In this document: piece by piece, positions 10,741-64,000 of the stretch
Numbering within the stretch: the stretch's first letter is position 1
Layout of the letters: the number at the start of each line of letters is the position of its first letter
Source of the DNA: Crossaster papposus
Taxonomy: Eukaryota; Echinodermata; Asteroidea; Velatida; Solasteridae
Direction of reading: 5' to 3'
Assembly: GCA_037893245.1 (NCBI GenBank)
Contig: JBAIAA010000095.1
Location: 1,054,001-1,118,000, forward strand
Length of the DNA: 64,000 nucleotides
Program-made: the position numbers and the translations under genes
Notes under the pieces: model-generated
Told to the model about the DNA's origin: nothing
Database searches by the model: none
The model's input: only the letters and a program-made list of their open reading frames with translations

Positions 10741-13312
10741 AACTCTGATCACAAAGTCGATCTGTTCAAACAACAAGTGGAATTCAATTGTACAAGCGAG
10801 GCCTGGTCCGGTCGGTCCCGGAGAGTAACTGTACCGTGAACAAGACGGAAGCAACGGACCAACTAATTGACTCGGACGCGCTTTGTTTCGGTCCAGTGAT
10901 CTGCAAAGCTCGGCGTCATCTGATCATTTGAACGACCGAGTCCTCTTTTGCGTGTATTTGTGTAGTATCATTTTATTGATAATAATCAAGGTATTATGGA
11001 ACAATATTGGCGCGGGAAGTTTTTTTTGTTTTGCATGTGTGGTGGTCTTGCTCCTGGCGCGCGCGCCGCGCGTGGTAAGTTATTGACGGCTATTTCATGA
11101 AGTGACTAATATAATATGGGTAAAAACCGACCCTTATATCAAACTGTGCTTCAGTAAACAAGGGGGGTGGGGGTTGAGGGGAGGGGTGGAGGTTGAGGGG
11201 AGGGGGTAGGGCACAAGGGAACCACCAGTCTGTTCCTCTCTTATGCCCCCGACCCAAAACAGTAGAGCCTAAAAAGTATATACAGTCGAAATCTACCCTT
11301 TCAACTGCAGAAGAATATATCACTCGATAATGAACAAAATATATAACTATCATTTACTTTTACGGCACTAGACTCGTGCGTGACCCTTGCAAACTGATCG
11401 CAGATGGGTCATCTAATACTATTGATGCAACAGCCGTCCGATAAAGTTAGGCAGACTGAAAACGCGTGAGAACTCGACAGGTGGAAGATCCGTGTGTTTT
11501 GAGCGGGAATCGCTTTGCGCGATGCCGTTTATATACTATATACGCAGCTTACCGATTGCCACGAAAAACACACAAGATAATTGACCACATTTTTTGTTTT
11601 GTTTTTATATTTTTATACATTTTGGGTAAATGTTTACAGTTGCTATCACAGGTTGATCTTGAATTGGGGTTAAGAGAAGTATAAACGTTAGGCCTTTTGT
11701 CAGCGTTGGTGATATCGTGTGATCTGGCACGCGTTGACTTATTGATGGAAGGTTAGGCCTATTATAGCCGAGCTAGCCGCTGTTTCAGATAGGGTATTAA
11801 TTTATGAATTCTTAACACAATGGAATACATAATTATGGATAGATACAATATAGGCCTACACCCAATTGTTTTGAAAGTGTTTAAAGTTAGAAGATGCTAG
11901 AAAAACACCCTTGCTTTTCTTGTAGTCTGGTTCCTTGACTTCCTTCAGACGAAACAGCAATTTATAGACGTCAGGAAATTACCAGGCTAGGCTTGCACCC
12001 ATTCAAAGATATGTAACCGTGCGGCAAATACATTTCTGGACTAACAAAATATAAACAATCTGGGAGCAATGTTTGCAAGTAGTCAGGTTTTTCCAACGAT
12101 TGCCGGCTGGGAATCGTTAAAAAATTAATATAAAAATTACACTTTTCTTGAAAACTAATAAACTCTAGGTAACGTGATTGCCCATAATAATTTTTGACTG
12201 TTATTTACTTACACCCCATTCAGGTAAGGTATATATTTCATAATAATTCAGTAGTTTTGTTAGTTGGTGCTTGAAAATGTGTAGAACTTTAATCGGCCAC
12301 TGATTTTATTAATGAACTCTAGAAATTAGCTACAAAAGAGCAACTGACAAAATTTTTAATTTTGCGCACACGCGCAGCAAGTCAACAGTCAAACCCACAA
12401 TTTACATTTGGTGTATTTGTCGGTGTACATCTGGCACGATATATTATCGATATTGATCCTGATGTTTGGGCGGGGGAAACATGGCTACAGCACAGTAATA
12501 TTTGCCGGATCGATAACCGGGCCACATGCCAAACACAGTCATTAATCACTACAATCTCAATCCATGTTATACCAAGTGCCCATCACGTGTGTATATGTGT
12601 ATGTCCTCGATCTCAGCCAAGTCAACATCGATCAAGCAGTGCCTGCATAATAGGCTATCATGGCTATGCCAGGAATTAGCATCAGCTGGGAACTCCTCCG
12701 AGCTAGAGGTGATCTTGCGACATGAAATCGCCATCGGTCCAGCGCTACACTCTTTAACTTCATTCTGGCTAGCCTTTAAACAAGGCCACATGTCTGATAG
12801 AGGCCGAGCGACTAAAAAGAGACTAATCGCGAAAACCTGAGTGAACGCCAGTGCGAATTGCCCAGACAAGTGGCCTTTATCAATCTGGTTTGGATTTCTT
12901 ATGTTAACCTTTGTTTCCGACTGGAATCGCTACCGAAATGGTAGCGTCCAATCAGCGAACGTATCTCCGCGTGCCGGCGTCAGCTTATATTTGAGTTGGA
13001 CTAGTTCATTTTACAAACAGGGAATGTCCAATCATGTCACTTACAATATTTAGCTCAAATCATTAGTTGCTTCCTAATTTATTGCAATTTTGCATGTAAA
13101 ATAGATTTGAATGTGATATCTTGTATTTATCATTCATATATTCAACTCAGAAGCAACATTTATTTACGTTTTTTTACCTTTTCTTACATGCTTTGATATT
13201 GAACGAATCACGAACGAAACCAACTGGGAGATCGCCGTTCTGATTGGGCGTATTGGCATGCTAATATGTATCTATGAATAATTCATGCCGAGCAGTGAAA
13301 CCTACATTGCAA

Positions 13313-13395
13313 AAGGCCTCGTGACATTCGTCACTCGGTCGCGCGGGCGGGTATCTAGACTCATCTCAGCCGCTTAGCCAGAGTCACGAGGCCTT
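13313..13395. other. Perfect 13-bp inverted repeat in the receptor upstream region
   Basis: AAGGCCTCGTGAC (13313-13325) and GTCACGAGGCCTT (13383-13395), with a 57-nt GC-rich loop (CGGTCGCGCGGGCGGG). About 2.6 kb upstream of the receptor start. Could be a cis-element, an RNA hairpin or the ends of a very short element. Confidence 0.6.
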
Positions 13396-14038
13396 GTCAA
13401 AAGGCTACATTCTATGACAGAGAGAACTCTTCATTGTGTCCGCGGAATCTCGAGAATTCTTTTCAGATTTATAGTTCGCGCTCTGCAGTGTGTGTGTGAA
13501 CAACGACTTACGACTGTTGGTCCTGGTCTTTTATAGTCAATACGTCACGGTTGTTTCAGTTCAAATATCCATTGTACCTACTGGTAACAGACACTGCAGC
13601 TTATCAAACTGTCGACTATAAATGCATTGTATAGGCTTATTTATTTTAAATTAGTAGTAGTCTGTTCTTAAAGGGATCGGGACGGTTTTTTCCCCGTCAC
13701 ATCTCTCGCTTTATCTAAAGCGCATTTGCCTGTAAAGGTAGTCATAGTAACGTGTTCAAGCTGAACCAATGAACTCAATATAATATTGATTGCTTTATTT
13801 GGCAAACAAAACGCTTACATCTAAATAAACTTTCGCATTCATTGTCGAAATGAAAGTATGCGATTTAGCTGTGTAAGAGTTTCGAGCACAATAACGCGTA
13901 CGGCACGAAGCCAATGTGGTGTTTTTTTCGTCCCTGCCCGATTCCGTGAGTTTTTCACAGAATATTCTTCTGGGGATTCTCTAGTCCATTACTGTCTGTG
14001 GTAACAGTTAAAAGTAAAAGTAAAGTAAAAAGTAAAAT

Positions 14039-14488
14039 TGTGACCCACTCTGCAAAAATAAGTCTGATGTGTTAAAAATGTTATTTGTTTTCAATTTTAC
14101 AGTTGGTCAGAAAAAGCAGGAAATAAGCTTTCATTTGATATATGGCACAACTCTGTAGTGTAATGCATTGGTCTTTTACAATTTTGGGAAATTTGCTTTT
14201 TCTCAGTTTTAATCAAAATGTCTTTGAAAAGAAATGAAGATTTACAATTGTAGTGCTTCATCAGATGCTATGGTAAGAGAATGACAAAACCTGTATTAAA
14301 TTTAATTTAGGGATCCAAACAATCTTTTCAATCGATCAGAACTGAAAGTATAGGTGTCGGGGAAACCAAAATGCCTTAAAACTAAAATATTATTTGTTGA
14401 AAGAAAAATCACCTCCGAGACAATAAACAGCCCTTTACGTTAAAATGTATTTTGAGACATCAGACTCATTTTTGCAGAGCGGGTCACA
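14039..14488. mobile_element. TGTGACC-clan MITE, type c
   Basis: 450 bp, in the spacer between the genes. Ends are TGTGACCCACTCTGCAAAAA and its complement, with ATGAGTCTGATG-like sequence further in. Nearly the same element recurs at 33231-33665. The core appears reversed near the left end (GCTTTCATTTGATATATG). Confidence 0.85.
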
Positions 14489-16379
14489 ATTGTCGTTTAA
14501 CACAACACCGCGGTAATGCTGGTAGAAATGCTGGTTATGAAGTATCAAAATTCGCAAACTGTCGACTTCCGAAGGACAAAAGAGCAGCAATAATAATGAT
14601 TGGGAGACCCAGTCCAACTTGTCAATGCAGTTCACTCTGAGCCATAATGTTCTATTTCTGCAAGCTAATATTACGAAAGCGGCGAATATAAACCAAATCA
14701 AATCTTAGAAAAAAGAAAGAAAAAAAAAGGCAAAACAGAAAAACTACATAACGTAGGTTATAATACACAGCTGGAGTACACGTTGGGCTTATAGAGCAAT
14801 AACAGGCCTTTTGTTTTTATTAATCACAGTGACGTCACAGTGAACGTGGAACCTAGCTCCATAGTTATATACATAGACTAACCAGGCCCGACGAAAATAG
14901 GCTAATCTTGTCTGCTGGGAAATTGATGTAAACTATTCCTAAACTAATAATTGCTCTATTAATATTTGTGGTTTGGTAAATTAAATCCCAGAAAGGACTG
15001 GCGCGAATTAATGTCGTGAGTTAAATAATAACATCTTTTGCTTTTTAAAACTAAGAGGATCTTGACTTTTTTTGGAAAGAGGTTTTGTGTGCGAGGTAGG
15101 AGCAAAGTTTACAGATAGTTTGCTTGAGTTAAAGTAAACAAGTTGTTAAGGTATAAAAGCTAATATAAGTTTTAACTGTAAATTGAAATGGAGCAAAATA
15201 TTATTTAGTTCTCATATGGCTAAGTTGCATTTCGTGAAAATGAAATACATGACGAAGTTAGTTGATGATATAGTACTGCAACTACATAAAAATAACTATA
15301 GAGGAATAAACTATATTTTGAGATTTGAAATACTCTGCAGAATTCTACATGCACTCATATTTGTCGTTTCGTATTTGTTAAGAATACAAGTAACGAATGG
15401 CATTATATACATGATATGTTAAATGTTTTAAAGCCTGAACGAAAATGTCTATATAATGACTTCGAAAGTTGAATGTGGTCCCACTTTACGGTCGCTAACT
15501 GACACCACTTTTGGAATTGTTGAAGTAAAGAAGAAGAAAAAAACACGACTGGAGTATAAAATTGTCGACACCACATCAGAATAAAAACAAATTCAAATCA
15601 AAGCGAAACGCTTTAGAAGAATGAACAGGCTAGGCCTGCGTGGAATTCAACGATTCGACACAGGTGTGGATTTGTGGAATCTATAGTTTAATATTAACAC
15701 CATAATTATTTGTTTTTGTCGTGGATTTTACGTTACTGACAAACACCATTTTGGCGTCGTTGTTTAATGGTCAAATATTTAATATCAATAAAGATGCACA
15801 TGATTGGTTGGTAAAAAGGGGCAAAGCAATAAACAGTTTCATATACTTCTAGTTTTCCTTTTTTTTCTTCCTTTTTATTTTGATGTGGTGCCGACTGAAA
15901 GAATGACTTTCGGTTTAACGCTATACATGTATAAAGCTGTACCATCGAGCCCGATCCAATTATACACCAAATATACTCCGCATAAAGGATAATATAAAAC
16001 AAAATCATTTGTTTGAAACGAACAAATACATATAAAAACTATTAAGGGAATACATGCAAATTAAAAAAAAATAGAATAATAAAAAAAGCAACCTGAACTT
16101 TTCTACAGCATCTAATTTGCTACTGCCCGGGAGATTGATCTAGAACTACAGGACAACAAAAACTGGGCGTATTAGGCGTTAAATTTATCACTCAAAAAAA
16201 TTATAATATACAAGCCATTACCGGGCCATCTTTAAGATACATTCGTACATGTTAAGTGGTCAGTAATTAGGATAAAAAGGTAATATACATTGTGTCTTAA
16301 GAAAAAAAAGTAACCAAGATTTAAATGCTTATTACTCAGAAAATATTAGGCTTAATGAATAATAGTATAACTATCACCA

Positions 16380-16622
16380 GGGGCCAATTTCATAAAACAT
16401 GTAAGCACACAAATTTGCTTAGCACAAACAAGTCTTGCTCAGTAAAAACAAGTTATCAGCCAAAACTCCATGTGCTTTTCATTCAAAGCAAAAACCAGCT
16501 GAATACCAGTCACAAACACTAAACATCAACAAACATTTTGGTTTGTAACCCGGTTTTTTTCCAAGATGAATTTTCATGCTAAGCAAATTTTGGTGCTTAC
16601 ACGTTTTATGAAATTGGCCCCA
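16380..16622. mobile_element. GGGGCCAATTTCAT MITE with both ends
   Basis: About 243 bp with inverted ends GGGGCCAATTTCATAAAACA and its complement. In the spacer between the two genes. Confidence 0.8.
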
Positions 16623-18035
16623 GTTTGGTTGTGACACGGGTAAGCTTACAATTGTGTCATCAACGAATAAGTGTAAGATTGAAAAAAACCAAAGATGTTT
16701 TATTTGGAACTTATTGGTCTTTTTCTTTTTAAACATTATGAACACCGTGCAGATAAGACGAGTTTTAATCTGGTGCAAAGTCATTTTTAATGTCATCCAG
16801 TCAAACCAATGTTGTTCGGTCATCCATAAAATTATGACAATACTTGGTATTAAATGAAAGAGTACGCGATGACGCAACCGATAGTGATTATTGCTTCATA
16901 ATAAACAGTGTATTTTTTTGAGTAAAGAGTATTTCAATCTTGATTTCTTTTTTTTCCTTCAAAGAAAAACTGTAGATGATATGAAATTAAGTTTCTAAGT
17001 AACTTAGGCATTGTGGTAATGTCAACAACAACAACGACGACGACGAATAATAGGAATTATTGAAACAATAAACGCAGGGAGATATGTTAAACCCAAAAAT
17101 AAAAAGCTAGGGGAAATAATTCAGATTTTTAACTATAAGACGGAGGGTGACAATGTCAAGATACAGGAAGTTAACTAAGAAAGTGGGCTGAATGGATATC
17201 ACTTCAGGATAATCTTAGATAGATACAAACAATTGAAAATATTTTTAAGAAGAAAAAAAATACTTTCATTGAAAGAGAGCAGTGTAAACATTAGAAAAAA
17301 ATAGTATTTTATTTAAAGGCAGCATTATCGAGGTCACTTTGTGCTGATAGCGTTCACATTTGTTATTCCTTGCAATGCCAGAGATTGTTTATTTTACTTT
17401 TACATCAAGCAATATTTGTTTTCTTATTTTTTTCCTAAACACACAAAAGAAAAACCCTTATTTCTAAATTCCTACTTTGCTATTAATTAGAAAAGAAAAA
17501 TTATTATAAAACAAAATACCCAAGTTTAATAAGATTATACATACACTTGAAAAAAGAAAAAAGATATCTTGTAGAAAAAAAATGGCAAGAATGTTGGACT
17601 ATAAAAGAAGAGAAATTCCACTAAATTTGAATGTCTACCTACGGTATTGGACCAAATGTACATATGCCCTGTGCAGCAATAATGTATGCATATATAAGTG
17701 TAACTATGTTTAGAATTTTGGTCAATTAAAGATAAATTTCTCTAGAATCTAGTGTAAGCAGGTTCACTACCTTAGAGAAAATCTAAATGAACTCTAGATG
17801 AACTCCTTTGTCTAGTTTACTCGGGTAATAAATGTGTGTATGCATAAATTTAGCTTCTAGCAAAACACCCTTTGTTTTTCTTTTCTTTAGGTAAGTTAAT
17901 AAAAAAAAATCACAAACACGAATAGCACCATTGTTTTTTTCAAGACAAAAAGTCTCTCTAACCGACGTCCATGGGTGACAGGTAAAAGAGACAGGTATTC
18001 CTAAACAGCTGCTAGGCGTGGCCCTTGTTTTGTTT

Positions 18036-62374
<44,339 letters not shown>

Positions 62375-62559
62375 CTGTAACAGATTGCAGTGAATGCTAC
62401 TACTTACAATGATAATAATAATAATGGGCTAATTATTCTTACTGGCAGCTGAGAAGCTGAATTGCGACGGACGTGGTTACAAGGAGTCGATGGCATGTAG
62501 ACAGCCGCCATAGGACCCGATATCTGACCACGGAGCACAACCAGAGATTGATTGAATTT

Positions 62560-63535
62560 TGCTTACAATTATTATCCCTGTTTATCAGGAACGAGATTAT
62601 TTCTGCAGCAGCTCGAGATCAGCGCAATATGTGACCTGTCATCACAAAATGAGCGTAAAGTCGGCAAAATCAAAAATTGAGATATGGGTATTTCTAAATT
62701 CTGTGGAAACAGAGCTTTCCAATGGTATATAACACTTGGAGCTTTGATACTCAATATTTGTTTTCTTTTTCTTTTTTAGTCTTAATAAAGAGATTATGAG
62801 AAAACGGGCATTTCTTGCGAGAAATTGTGTGAAAGGCATAGAAAGGCATAGTCAAAATTGTCTCAAAAAGTTATTTTGTTTTTATCTGATCGTCCTGAAA
62901 AATTGGGAATAGATTGTTGGGGATTTAGTCTTTAAAAAAACCATATAATCTCAAAATCGACCACCCCTTCAAATTTTGACTGGGAAATCACTCCGTGCGA
63001 CTTTACGCTCATTTTGTGATGACAGGTCACATATGGTCTCTACCTTCACAGGTACCCATGTATACCCCTGGGTAGAGAGAGGCTATTTCAGTAAAGTGTC
63101 TTGCCCAAGAGCACAAGCACCATGTTCCCGTCAGGATTTGAACCCGTATACCATCGCAAATGAGTCAATGTGCCCTCTGACGTCACGTGTTTACATCTGT
63201 ATTCAAATGTGCCCAGCAGTATGCGCACACACCGTGTTTTACATAAAATTTGCTTAAAGATTGACGTCGCAGGTCAGATCACCATTGAATTATGTGACCT
63301 CTGATGTCATCTCTTAACCAAATGTATGTAAAACATGATGCGTGCGCATACTGCCGGGCACATTTAAATACAGATGTAAATAGAGGCCACATTGTCTATA
63401 CACCTGGGTAGAGAGAGGCTATTGCAGTAAAGTGTCTTGCCCAAGAACACAGGCACCATGTATCCGTCAGGATTCGAACCCGTGTACCATCGCACACGAG
63501 TCGAACACCGTAACTATTGGACCACAGCGCCCCAC
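62560..63535 (-). mobile_element. Two SINE-2 copies, one split by a TGTGACC-clan element
   Basis: The split copy occupies 62560-62629 and 63032-63175, the second copy 63395-63535. Both end with GTACAC/GTATAC and ACCATCG words from the tRNA-like head. Between them is unassigned sequence with a near-inverted pair around CAGTATGCGCACAC (63210) and GTGCGCATACTGC (63341). Confidence 0.7.
62630..63031. mobile_element. TGTGACC-clan MITE, type a, inserted in a SINE
   Basis: 402 bp with TA on each side. It splits a tRNA-type SINE copy: AGATCAGCGCA lies before and TGGTCTCTACC after, and these are joined in the unbroken copy at 39267. This is direct evidence that the clan is (or was) mobile and duplicates TA. 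Confidence 0.88.
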
Positions 63536-64000
63536 ATGTAAAACAAATGCCAAACGTCAATTGATTTATTTCTCCTTGTGACTAAATTTGTTGTAAATTA
63601 AAAAACAACTATATCCTATTTTATAATACATGTACAGGGCCCAATTTCTTGGCTCTGCTTATCGTAAGCGAAAAATCCACGCTTACTGTAGCAGAAAATG
63701 TTGTGCTTATGGTAAGCGTATTTCACGCGTTAGCGAGGGATTTAGGCTTCTGTGCATACGTACATCCCGCAATAAGCACAAAAAGGTGATCGAAGCGCGG
63801 AATTCTGTGGCGTTGTTTTTGTGGATGTTTGCAATGTTGTATATTGCCATTAAAAGGTAGGATACACCATTGGTAATTGCTTGAATTACCGTGAATGGGA
63901 GGATTTGGGGGTAAAAATTGTTTTAATGGATGCGGAGAAAAGTCAGAAAACCGGCGTCGGGCAGTTGTTTTTATGTTATTCTGGTTATTTTTGCAATCGC

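Larger units (their letters stand above)
10741..18035. other. Spacer between the two genes
   Basis: No gene was seen. It should contain the receptor promoter (towards 10.8-13.5 kb) and the collagen 3' UTR (towards 17.4-18.0 kb, with AATAAA on the minus strand at 17393-17388). Repeats within it are two MITEs (14039-14488, 16380-16622), a SINE-1 body fragment (13910-13995) and the inverted repeat at 13313. A sequence around 11927-11990 (AGTCTGGTTCCTTGACTTCC) recurs at 31708-31800 and marks another dispersed element. Short open frames here show no recognisable domain. Confidence 0.7.

Overview
This is an AT-rich, intron- and repeat-rich animal window. Two host genes are supported, both on the minus strand. 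The long introns are filled with short non-autonomous DNA transposons and tRNA-derived SINEs, and several tandem arrays are present. The gene families and the repeat types, with recurring elements ending GGGGCCAATTTCATAGAGCT or CAGTTCGCGCC, suggest a marine invertebrate. A deuterostome, probably an echinoderm, is my best guess, but no sequence here proves the species.

Nuclear receptor, 178-10740 (minus). Six exons splice in one consistent reading frame into a receptor of about 442 residues: a short N-terminus, a two-zinc-finger DNA-binding domain, a hinge and a ligand-binding domain ending [13 protein letters not shown]. It belongs to the NR2E group. The ligand-binding domain looks like PNR (NR2E3), but the P-box reads CDGCRG rather than the PNR-type CNGCSG. 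All five introns are phase 1.

Spacer, 10741-18035. No gene was seen. It holds a perfect 13-bp inverted repeat, an AT palindrome and several repeat elements. It would carry the receptor promoter and the collagen 3' end.

Fibrillar collagen, 18036-62374 (minus), with its 5' end outside the window. I placed 43 exons: 37 triple-helix exons (54, 108, 99, 90, 72, 45, 21 and 18 bp, all phase 0 and almost all beginning with a Gly codon), one 318-bp telopeptide/linker exon with an RRRR site, and five exons of a complete COLFI C-propeptide. About 800 of the roughly 1,015 helix residues are present. The C-propeptide most resembles the type V/XI (clade B) chains.

Repeats. Seventeen elements whose intact ends read TGTGACC...GGTCACA form one clan. 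They differ in the middle of the terminal inverted repeat, yet each well-preserved copy keeps the two ends matched, and they share an inner AAAGTCG box and a GAAAGC core. Four hAT-like elements have perfect 8-bp target duplications. Other families end CAGTTCGCGCC, GGGGCCAATTTCAT, GCCCTGTTC (TTA/TAA sites) or CAGGCCCGTACGCAGG. One collagen exon lies in a 166-bp tandem array whose other copies are decayed. No capsid- or envelope-bearing element was recognised.
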